This document shows positions 1 to 5,545 of a stretch of 8,114 bases of DNA, piece by piece. The position numbers were made by a program, and so were the translations under genes. Where the stretch lies: assembly GCA_009699915.1 (NCBI GenBank), contig WLNG01000054.1, positions 1-8,114 of the forward strand, read 5' to 3'. Origin of the DNA: Actinomycetota bacterium. GTDB taxonomy: Bacteria > Actinomycetota > Thermoleophilia > Solirubrobacterales > Solirubrobacteraceae. Every line of letters starts with the position of its first letter. Position 1 is the stretch's first letter. Under the pieces are notes generated by a model. The model was not told where the DNA came from, did no database searches, and worked only from the letters and a program-made list of their open reading frames with translations.

Positions 1-1
1 C

Positions 2-421
2 ATGTGGGTCCAGCGCGATATCCCGCTCGATCCGCGCCCGCGCGGGTTCCACCTCGTCACCGGCGAGGTCGTCCGCGCACTTCCGGAGCTCGCGACGCTG
101 CGCGTCGGGCTCTGCCACCTGCTGCTGCGCCACACAAGCGCGTCGCTGACGCTGAATGAGAACGCCTCCCCGGACGTGCGCGCCGACATGCGCACATGGT
201 TCGACACGGTGGTCCCCGAGCGCTTCCCCTGGACGCACACGCTGGAGGGATCCGACGATATGCCGGCCCACGTGAAGTCCACCCTCACCGGGCCGGAATT
301 GACCTTGCCCGTGCGCGACGGCTCGCTCGCCCTCGGGACGTGGCAGGGGCTCTATCTGTGTGAGCACCGCGACCGCGGCGGGTCGCGGCGCCTGACGGCG
401 ACGCTCTGGGGCGAGGGGTGA
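2..421 (+). CDS. yjbQ: YjbQ family protein (UPF0047), putative secondary thiamine-phosphate synthase
   Basis: The 139-residue protein matches the YjbQ/UPF0047 family over its whole length, including the MW start and the RGFHLVTGEV segment near residues 14-23. Other hallmarks are LLRHTSASLTLNEN (41-54, with H44), the DDMPAH block (85-90) and the closing GTWQGLYLCEHRDRGGSRR (112-130). The family is cytosolic and multimeric. Some members show weak thiamine-phosphate synthase activity that can rescue thiE mutants, but the true physiological role is not settled. The start at base 2 is supported by alignment to the family's usual MW beginning and by normal length. Only one base lies upstream, so no ribosome binding site or promoter can be judged. 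It converges on the crotonase gene with a 4-base gap. Confidence 0.93.
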   Translation: MWVQRDIPLDPRPRGFHLVTGEVVRALPELATLRVGLCHLLLRHTSASLTLNENASPDVRADMRTWFDTVVPERFPWTHTLEGSDDMPAHVKSTLTGPELTLPVRDGSLALGTWQGLYLCEHRDRGGSRRLTATLWGEG

Positions 422-433
422 GGCGCTAGCGCC
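422..433. terminator. Perfect 12-base palindrome between convergent stop codons
   Basis: GGCGCTAGCGCC is its own reverse complement. As RNA it can fold to a GGCG/CGCC stem with a CTAG loop on either strand. It begins right after the yjbQ stop (419-421) and contains the crotonase stop codon (426-428, minus strand) at its centre. No T-tract follows on either strand. It could be a minimal bidirectional terminator of the type without a U-tail reported in Actinobacteria, but a 4-bp stem is weak and the role is inferred from position only. Confidence 0.35.
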
Positions 434-1205
434 CGCGCCAGACCGGCGGGCGCTTCTCTGCGAACGCCGTAGCGCCCTCGCGGGCGTCCTCGGAGGCGAA
501 GACCGAGGCGGTGTACGCCTCCTGGTTCTTCCAGAACTCCTCGTCGGTCCAGGCGTACTGCTGGATCACGATCTCCTTCGTCGCGCGCAGGCCCAGCGGG
601 CCGTTGGCGGCGACCACGCCTGCGAGCTCGAGCGCCGCGTCGAGCGCGCCGCCCTTCGCGGTGACGCGGTTGACGAGGCCCAGCTCATAACCGCGCTCGG
701 CGGGGATCACGTCCCCGGTGAGCGCAAGCTCCATCACGATGTTCAGCGGCAGCTTGCGCGGCAGCTGGCGCAGGCCTCCACCGGCGGAGAACAGCGAGCG
801 CTTGACCTCGGGGATGCCGAGCTTCGCGCCCTCCGCGGCGACGATCATGTCGCAGGCGAGCGCGATCTCCAGGCCGCCGGCGACGGCGAACCCCTCGACC
901 GCCGCAATCAGCGGCTTCTGCGCCGGCTTCTGGACGAGGCCCGCGAAACCACGCTCCGGATGCCACATGTTCTCGCCGGCGACGAATGCCTTGAGGTCCA
1001 TGCCGGAGCAGAAGAAGCCCTCGGCGCCGGTGATGACGCCGGCGCTCAGCTCGTCTGCGCCGTCGAGCTCGTCGATGGCCGCGGCCATCGCCTGCGTGAG
1101 CTGCGCGTTCACGGAGTTGCGCTGCTCCGGGCGATTGAGCGTGATGATCAGGACGTTGTCGCGGCGCTCGGTGAGGATCGGCGCCGTCTGGGTGTCGTCG
1201 GACAT
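426..1205 (-). CDS. Enoyl-CoA hydratase/isomerase (crotonase) family protein
   Basis: This 259-residue protein has the full crotonase fold and usual length. FCSGMDLKAF (65-74) is the first oxyanion-hole segment, and IAAVEGFAVAGGLEIALACD (100-119) is the family core with the second oxyanion glycine. Both catalytic glutamates of classical enoyl-CoA hydratases are present: E113 (GGLEIAL) and E133 (IPEVKRS). Hydration of a 2-enoyl-CoA in fatty-acid or related acyl-CoA breakdown is therefore plausible; the exact substrate cannot be read from sequence. It is cytosolic, with no signal peptide. The ATG lies 15 bases after the nucS stop, so the two are probably co-transcribed. No strong Shine-Dalgarno sequence is visible (AAGATCC is the nearest purine run), which suggests coupling to nucS translation. 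Crotonase paralogues are many in Actinobacteria, so no gene symbol is given. Confidence 0.9.
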   Translation of the reverse strand: MSDDTQTAPILTERRDNVLIITLNRPEQRNSVNAQLTQAMAAAIDELDGADELSAGVITGAEGFFCSGMDLKAFVAGENMWHPERGFAGLVQKPAQKPLIAAVEGFAVAGGLEIALACDMIVAAEGAKLGIPEVKRSLFSAGGGLRQLPRKLPLNIVMELALTGDVIPAERGYELGLVNRVTAKGGALDAALELAGVVAANGPLGLRATKEIVIQQYAWTDEEFWKNQEAYTASVFASEDAREGATAFAEKRPPVWRGR

Positions 1206-1220
1206 GCCCGGATCTTAGTC

Positions 1221-1889
1221 CTAGAAGAGCAGGAGGTCCGGCTCGCGCTCGCCGCGCACGACGGCGAGATCCACCTCGACGCAGGCGATCCCTCGGGTCT
1301 CGGCGAGGGTCCGCGCCTGCGGCTTGATCTCCTGCGCAACGAGCACGCCGCGGCACTGCGCCATCGCAGGGTCGACGCGGATGCGATCGAGGTAGCGCGT
1401 GAGCTGTTCGACCGCGTCGATCGTTGCGACGCGCTTGATCTCGACGGCGATCCAGGCGTCGGCGGCGTCGCGGCACATGAGGTCGACCGGGCCGATGTCG
1501 GTCGGCCATTCGCGCCGCGCGAGGCGGAAGCCCTCGCCGCAGAAGTGTGGTGCGTCGGCGAGCGCCTCCTGCAGGTGCGCCTCCACCCCGTCCTTCTCCA
1601 GCGCTGCCGCCTCGCCCATGTCGTGCGTGACGTCGGAGAGCACCTGCGCGATGCGGATCTCCAGGCGATCCTCGGTCTTGCCGGCGCGCTTGCGCACGAT
1701 CAGCAGGCCGTCCTCCTCCTCGATCACCGTCGGCGGCGTCATCCAGTTCTGCGGCTTGTAGCCGCCGGTGTCGGCGTGGACCATCACCGAGCCGTCCGAC
1801 TTGATCATCAGCAGGCGCAGCGCTTCGGGCAGCACGGTGGTGAGCCGGCCGGTGTAGGTGACCTCGCAGCGGGCGACGATCAGGCGCAT
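1221..1889 (-). CDS. nucS: Mismatch-specific endonuclease NucS (EndoMS)
   Basis: The 222-residue protein aligns with mycobacterial NucS from end to end. NucS/EndoMS cuts both strands at mismatched bases and runs the non-canonical mismatch repair of Actinobacteria and some Archaea that lack MutS/MutL. The N-terminal DNA-binding/dimer domain includes HADTGGYKPQNWM (38-50, aromatic W49). The C-terminal RecB-like nuclease shows D136 in IGPVDLMCRD and the E-x-K pair E150/K152 in AVEIKR, the metal-binding catalytic set. IKPQARTLAETRGI (188-201) is also a family signature. The last residues DLLLF match the conserved C-terminal sliding-clamp (DnaN) contact peptide. The start at 1889 gives MRLIVARC, matching homologues; no clear ribosome binding site precedes it. 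A crotonase follows 15 bases downstream. Confidence 0.96.
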   Translation of the reverse strand: MRLIVARCEVTYTGRLTTVLPEALRLLMIKSDGSVMVHADTGGYKPQNWMTPPTVIEEEDGLLIVRKRAGKTEDRLEIRIAQVLSDVTHDMGEAAALEKDGVEAHLQEALADAPHFCGEGFRLARREWPTDIGPVDLMCRDAADAWIAVEIKRVATIDAVEQLTRYLDRIRVDPAMAQCRGVLVAQEIKPQARTLAETRGIACVEVDLAVVRGEREPDLLLF

Positions 1890-1997
1890 CGAGCCGAAAG
1901 CTTCTCAGGTCGTGAGGATGTGCCAGAGCAACCCTGCGGCAGCCGAAGAGCCCCTGACCCCGGCTGGCTGGCTTGGTTCCGAGCTGCTGTGTGGCAG

Positions 1998-2150
1998 TCA
2001 CTCACCGGAGTAGGTGATCGCCGTCTCGCGCGAGCACATCGTCCTCTTGATCCCCCAGGAGGAGGCACAGCCCTCCCAGCCGGGCGCGGTCCCGCCGCCG
2101 GGTTCGCAGCTCCCGGCGACCTCGCGGATCCCCTGCGGCGCGCCCCGAAC
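1998..2150 (-). other. Possible 3' remnant of a lost minus-strand gene
   Basis: A minus-strand frame ending in TGA at 1998-2000 reads about 50 codons with the composition of a real protein tail: two Trp, three Cys, and segments such as IREVAGSCEPGGG and IKRTMCSRETAITYSGE. Nearly all third positions are G or C (roughly 40 of the last 43 codons by eye). There is no start codon between this stretch and the point where the frame runs under the opposite-strand secreted-protein gene, so it is not an intact gene. It may be the end of a truncated gene, or chance in GC-rich DNA. I do not recognise the family. The rest of the 1890-2165 spacer shows no confident feature apart from hairpins and one ribosome binding site. 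Confidence 0.2.
2096..2118 (+). other. GC-only hairpin in the leader of the secreted propeller gene
   Basis: CGCCGGG (2096-2102) pairs perfectly with CCCGGCG (2112-2118) around a 9-base loop. It ends 47 bases before the GTG start. It could be a leader hairpin or a terminator for traffic from either side; no T-tract follows. A 7-bp stem is possible by chance at this GC content. Confidence 0.2.
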
Positions 2151-2153
2151 ATC

Positions 2154-2159
2154 AGAGGA
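2154..2159 (+). promoter_or_regulatory. Ribosome binding site fixing the GTG start at 2166
   Basis: AGAGGA lies 6 bases upstream of GTG 2166. This choice puts a textbook signal peptide at the N-terminus, whereas longer readings of the same frame lack any such feature and run antisense through nucS. Confidence 0.6.
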
Positions 2160-2165
2160 TCCTTC

Positions 2166-3662
2166 GTGAAGCGCAGCCTGTGCCTGTCCGTCGTCTCTCT
2201 TGCCCTGCTGCTGGTGCTCGCGCCGGGCGCTTCGGCCGCCGACCAGCTGTGGTGGAGCAGTTACTACTCGCCGTCTGGGGTCTCTGTTGTCGATCTCGGG
2301 GGGACGGCGGTGACGCAGCCGTTCGGTTCCTTTGGTGCGTACGGCACGACGGCCGACATGGCTAACGGTCGGATCATCTATGTGGACTACGACGCGGATC
2401 GGATCGTCTCGGTCCGGCCCGACGGGAGTGACCGGCAGGTCCTGGCGAGCACGTCCAGCGGGGTCCCGGCGATTGCCGGCGGCCTCGACAAGATCTACGG
2501 GGTCGCGTTCGACACCAAGCGCCAGCGCATCTACTGGGGCGATGACGCCACCAAGTCGATCTACTGGGCCTCGACGGTCGATCCGAACGCCGGCGGGCTG
2601 CTGCGCCAGAACGACAGCTCCGGGAACCTGGAGAGTCCGGCGTACGACGCGGTCAGCGATCGCGTCTACTGGGTCAACGACTCGGCCGCGAAGGTCGAGT
2701 ACGCCAACCCGGACGGCACGGGGTTCACGCGGATCACGCTCTCCGGCATGTGCACGGCCGACACGAACCTCCTGTTTTCCGTCGCGGTCGATGCGGCGGA
2801 CGGGAAGCTCTACGTCTTCGGTAGCGCGAACAGGTTGCAGCGCGCGAATCTCGACGGCAGCGGCTGTGAGGACCTCGCCGGGACGATCACGCCGGGGATC
2901 CCGACGTCGAACGGGAACTACGTCGCCGGCCTGGCACTCGACAAGGGCGCCAACCGCCTCTACTGGGGTGACTACTGGGGCGATGCGGTCGGCTACACCA
3001 ACCTCGCGACGAACACGGAGACCACGCCTGCCTGGACCGGGGCGGCGATCAACGGCCCCGCGTACCCGATGCTCACCAAGGCGCCCGCGGCGGCCTCCAA
3101 GGCGGTGACGCCGGCGACGGCGAAGACCGGGGCGACGCTGACCTGTGATGTGGTGTGGAGTCCGGGCGTGGTCGGCGCGTTCGAGTACCGCTCGCCGCAG
3201 GGGGCGCCGTCGACGGCGTGGGCGCGCAATGGCGCGGCGATCGCCGGGGCGACCGGCACGACGCTGGTGGCCCATAAGCCGGGCAGCTACACCTGCTCGC
3301 AGACCGCGTCGAACTTCGCGGGGTCCAAGACGGAGACCGCGGCGGCGGCGACCGTGATCTCCAGGCTCGTGTTCGTCAAGGGTGCGAGTTCGCTGCGCAC
3401 GTCGCTGAACGGGGCCGGCAGGCTGGCCGTGAAGGTGACCGCGAAGTCGGGCAAGAAGACGGTGGTGGTGGCGACCGGTTCGGCGAAGGCGAAGGCCTCG
3501 GGCAGGCTGAAGATCAAGCTGAGGCTCTCCAAGGCCGGCAAGGCGCTGCTGAAGAAGGCCGGAAGGAAGGGCGTGAGCGGCACGGTGACGGTGACCGAGA
3601 CGCTGACCGGCGGCAAGGCCACCAAGAAGGTGCTGGGCAAGATCAGGCTCAGCGGCCGCTGA
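2166..3662 (+). CDS. Secreted YWTD-type beta-propeller protein with Ig-like domain and cationic C-terminal module
   Basis: From the GTG start the protein has 498 residues. Residues 1-24 form a signal peptide (KR, a long Leu/Val/Ala core, then PGASA with cleavage likely after A24). Residues 26-305 hold about six propeller blades resembling the LDL-receptor class B (YWTD) repeat; the clearest cores are RIYWGDDATKSIYW (121-134), RVYWVNDSAAKVEYANPDG (166-184), KLYVFGSANRLQRANLDGSG (214-233) and RLYWGDYWGDAVGYTNL (264-280). Residues 308-397 resemble a bacterial Ig-like domain: C327 and C377 (SYTCSQTASN) probably form a disulfide, with W352 in AWARNGAAI between them. Residues 400-498 are a Lys-rich, Cys-free beta module (for example SKAGKALLKKAGRKG). 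No sortase motif or membrane anchor is visible, so it is exported and perhaps held on the envelope by charge. The fold suggests binding rather than catalysis; the ligand is unknown. Fold is moderately sure, function is not. Confidence 0.85.
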   Translation: MKRSLCLSVVSLALLLVLAPGASAADQLWWSSYYSPSGVSVVDLGGTAVTQPFGSFGAYGTTADMANGRIIYVDYDADRIVSVRPDGSDRQVLASTSSGVPAIAGGLDKIYGVAFDTKRQRIYWGDDATKSIYWASTVDPNAGGLLRQNDSSGNLESPAYDAVSDRVYWVNDSAAKVEYANPDGTGFTRITLSGMCTADTNLLFSVAVDAADGKLYVFGSANRLQRANLDGSGCEDLAGTITPGIPTSNGNYVAGLALDKGANRLYWGDYWGDAVGYTNLATNTETTPAWTGAAINGPAYPMLTKAPAAASKAVTPATAKTGATLTCDVVWSPGVVGAFEYRSPQGAPSTAWARNGAAIAGATGTTLVAHKPGSYTCSQTASNFAGSKTETAAAATVISRLVFVKGASSLRTSLNGAGRLAVKVTAKSGKKTVVVATGSAKAKASGRLKIKLRLSKAGKALLKKAGRKGVSGTVTVTETLTGGKATKKVLGKIRLSGR

Positions 3663-3667
3663 GCCTG
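3644..3667 (+). terminator. 24-base perfect palindrome over the stop codon of the propeller gene
   Basis: CAGGCTCAGCGG (3644-3655) is followed at once by its exact reverse complement (3656-3667). As RNA it gives a 10-bp stem with a GGCC loop. The TGA stop (3660-3662) lies in the 3' arm. No T-tract follows, so this would be a U-less intrinsic terminator or an mRNA-stabilising hairpin. A second small hairpin (CTGGG/CCCAG, 3665-3678) overlaps its end. Chance is unlikely at this length. Confidence 0.6.
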
Positions 3668-3680
3668 GGGATGCCCAGCC

Positions 3681-3744
3681 GGGGGAGAGAGGGATTCGAA
3701 CCCTCGAACGAGGTTGACCCCCGTTACACGATGTTCAGGGATCG
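3681..3744 (-). pseudogene. 3' half of a class II (Ser-like) tRNA
   Basis: Read on the minus strand, the segment shows in tRNA order: an anticodon-arm-like CGAT/ATCG stem with an 8-base loop CCCTGAAC (3744-3729), a 7-bp variable arm with a 5-base loop (3725-3707, one G-T pair), a perfect T-arm GAGGG-TTCGAAT-CCCTC (3705-3689), and an acceptor 3' strand TCTCCCC (3688-3682). The long variable arm indicates tRNA-Ser, Leu or Tyr. TGA in the loop would suit Ser, but the loop is one base too long and the conserved T33 is missing. No D-arm and no partner for the acceptor strand appear at 3745-3800. Hence this is a truncated or decayed tRNA, or the tRNA-derived end of an integrated element, not a working gene. 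Confidence 0.6.
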
Positions 3745-3762
3745 ATCTGCGACGATCCGGTG

Positions 3763-3795
3763 CATCGGGCGAGACCGTATCGCCCGCGCCCGATG
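3763..3795 (-). terminator. Strong hairpin downstream of the glycoside hydrolase gene
   Basis: CATCGGGCG (3763-3771) pairs perfectly with CGCCCGATG (3787-3795) around 15 bases. Alternatively GGGCGA (3767-3772) pairs with TCGCCC (3780-3785) around a 7-base loop; the two folds exclude each other. It lies 14 bases past the hydrolase stop, as expected for an intrinsic terminator, and could also stop readthrough from the + strand. No T-tract is present. Confidence 0.5.
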
Positions 3796-3809
3796 GGCTT
3801 GGGGCACGC

Positions 3810-5489
3810 TTAGCGAACGGTGATCGAGGAGAGCACTCTGCGCGAGGACCGGAACGGCGCGTTGCCGGAGTAGGTCGCGACGAGCCGCCAGCGCGCGGGC
3901 CTGGCGAGGTGCTGGCGGTAGCTGAAGGAGTGCGCAGCGTTGCGGCTCGCGCGGTGGCGCGTCACCCAGTGCGTGCCGCTGCGGTACTGCCAGGCGAACC
4001 GGACCCGTCCTTGGGGCGTGAACGCCGATGCCGTACGCGCGCCGAGGCGGCCGCGCACTGTGCGCTCACGCCCACTTCCGGCGACGCGCAGGGAGAGCCG
4101 GGTCGGCTGCGCCGGCAGCGTCGCCGGGTCCACGCGCCTGACCTGCACGCTGCGGCGACGCGCGTTGCCGTAGGCGTCGACGGCCTCGATCGTGATCGTC
4201 ACGTCGCCGTACGGAAGGTTGCGCGCGCCGAACCAGGTCATCTTGGCGACCGCGACCTTCCCGGCGGCCGCGCCGGTGAAGCTGCGGATACGCGCCCCGT
4301 TGGCGTAGAAGGTGAGCCGCGAGAGCGTGCTGTGCGCATCAACAGCAGAGGCGCTGATCGGCAGCGTGCGGTCGTACATCGTGCCGGCGAGCGGCGCGGC
4401 GACCGTCAGCGAGGGCGTGCTGAAGTCCCCGCAGGTCCCGTCCGTCCCGGGTCCGTTGCGGCTGATGTCCCGGAACGCGTCGAACGCGGGGCGATTGCTT
4501 CCGTCCCAGCGGATCAGGCCGTAGCGGTTGAGCTCGACGTTCGCGGCGCCGTTGTCGCGCAGGTTGAACCAGAGCGCCGCCTTGACGTACGGATAATTGG
4601 CAAGGCAGCGGTAGGCCAGCTTCAGGAAGGAGGCCTGCTGGGCCTCGGTGACGCCCGCCGCCTTCTGACCCGCCCACACCCCACGCGCGCAGGTTGTGGA
4701 GGTGGCCGACCAGCCGATCTCGGTCATGATGATCGGGCGGGCACCGTCGCCGTGAGCTGCGAGCGTCGCATGGATCTCGCGCAGCCCGAGGAAGCTGAAG
4801 CGCCCGACGCGGCCGTTCTCGCGGTAGTAGACGTCGGGCGAGGTGATGTTGCACGCCGTATCGGTATGCACTGCGACGCCATCGAAGGCATCGCCCGCGC
4901 CCGCGGCGTAGAGCCCCTCCAGGAAGGGATAGTCGTTGCCCGTCGACGCGGCGGCGAGCACGAGCGTCGCCGGGTCCTGTGCCTTGATTGCGCTGTGGGC
5001 GGCGGCCAGCAGCGGCGCATACGCGGCGGGGCCGACCGTCCCGTGCCAGAACTCTGCCTCGTCGGGCTCGTTCCAGATCTCCCACGCGGCGACGCGCCCG
5101 GCATACCGGTGGGCGAGAACCCCGAGAAAGCGCCCGTAGGAGGCAGGATCGTCGGGCGGGACCATCGGATCGCTCGATCCCGACGCCCAGGACGGCGTTC
5201 CCAGCACGCCGACGACGACCTTGCGGCCGGCTGCATGCGCGTCGGCGACCACCTGATCGAGGTGGGCGAGCGAGCCCGAGGCGATCGTCCCCGGCCCCCT
5301 GGTCTCGATGAGATCCCAGCGCACGAACTGGCGCACCCACTGGGCACCGGTCGCTGAGGAGATGCTCTTGACCTCGGTGGCCGACGAGTTCGTGGCGTTG
5401 AACCCCGTCTCAGCGGCGCTGGCAGCCGCGGGGACCGCCGCCGCGAGGGCGGCGAGGACGAGCAGCAGTGCTGTGGCCGGGCGGAACAT
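3810..5489 (-). CDS. Secreted GH39-like clan A glycoside hydrolase with C-terminal beta modules
   Basis: The 559-residue protein starts with a signal peptide (MFRPATALLLVLAALAAAV, cleavage likely after A25 in ASA-AE). Residues 28-345 form a TIM-barrel hydrolase resembling GH39 and related clan A families. AWEIWNEPD (135-143) carries the likely acid/base E141, and IIMTEIGWS (253-261) the likely nucleophile E257; VAVHTD (206-211) and AALWFNLRDN (305-314) are further barrel landmarks. Residues 355-455 look like an Ig-like module, and 460-559 form an Arg-rich beta module without Cys. A retaining mechanism follows from the paired glutamates; the sugar substrate cannot be told. The ATG at 5489 is preferred over in-frame upstream starts because it begins the signal peptide and has a ribosome binding site. 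The J-domain/TPR gene ends 46 bases upstream on the same strand, so co-transcription is possible. Confidence 0.88.
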   Translation of the reverse strand: MFRPATALLLVLAALAAAVPAAASAAETGFNATNSSATEVKSISSATGAQWVRQFVRWDLIETRGPGTIASGSLAHLDQVVADAHAAGRKVVVGVLGTPSWASGSSDPMVPPDDPASYGRFLGVLAHRYAGRVAAWEIWNEPDEAEFWHGTVGPAAYAPLLAAAHSAIKAQDPATLVLAAASTGNDYPFLEGLYAAGAGDAFDGVAVHTDTACNITSPDVYYRENGRVGRFSFLGLREIHATLAAHGDGARPIIMTEIGWSATSTTCARGVWAGQKAAGVTEAQQASFLKLAYRCLANYPYVKAALWFNLRDNGAANVELNRYGLIRWDGSNRPAFDAFRDISRNGPGTDGTCGDFSTPSLTVAAPLAGTMYDRTLPISASAVDAHSTLSRLTFYANGARIRSFTGAAAGKVAVAKMTWFGARNLPYGDVTITIEAVDAYGNARRRSVQVRRVDPATLPAQPTRLSLRVAGSGRERTVRGRLGARTASAFTPQGRVRFAWQYRSGTHWVTRHRASRNAAHSFSYRQHLARPARWRLVATYSGNAPFRSSRRVLSSITVR

Positions 5490-5492
5490 GGC

Positions 5493-5512
5493 TCCACCTC
5501 TGCCATCGGCAG
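5493..5512 (-). promoter_or_regulatory. Ribosome binding site of the hydrolase gene with an adjoining small hairpin
   Basis: On the minus strand AGAGGTGGA (5501-5493) has its GAGG core 7 bases before the ATG, which fixes the start at 5489. A CTGCC-GAT-GGCAG hairpin (5512-5500) abuts it on the upstream side. The binding site is solid; any regulatory role for the 5-bp hairpin is conjecture. Confidence 0.55.
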
Positions 5513-5529
5513 GATCAGGCGCGGGCTGT

Positions 5530-5545
5530 AGCCGCTCAGGCGGCT
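5530..5545 (-). terminator. Hairpin with the stop codon of the J-domain/TPR gene in its loop
   Basis: AGCCGC (5530-5535) and GCGGCT (5540-5545) pair perfectly around TCAG, whose TCA is the minus-strand TGA stop (5536-5538). No T-tract follows. It may partly terminate transcription or mark an mRNA end ahead of the hydrolase gene. Confidence 0.35.

Noticed and set aside
1962..1977. Three tandem GGCT units
   Set aside because: Too short to be a meaningful repeat and expected by chance at this composition.
960..2165. The propeller gene's frame stays open upstream as far as 960
   Set aside because: That part runs antisense through nucS and the start of the crotonase gene. The signal peptide and the AGAGGA site place the real start at 2166.
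2014..2169. A 51-codon + strand frame (GTG start) whose TGA overlaps the GTG start of the propeller gene by the GTGA pattern of coupled genes
   Set aside because: It is Pro/Ser-rich low-complexity sequence with no recognisable domain, follows an in-frame stop directly, has a poorly spaced GGAG, and lies opposite a minus-strand frame that looks more protein-like.
3745..3800. Search for the missing 5' half of the tRNA (D-arm and acceptor strand) to make a complete tRNA-Ser
   Set aside because: No D-arm consensus and no TCTCCCC partner on the + strand at the needed spacing; only the palindrome at 3763-3795 is there.
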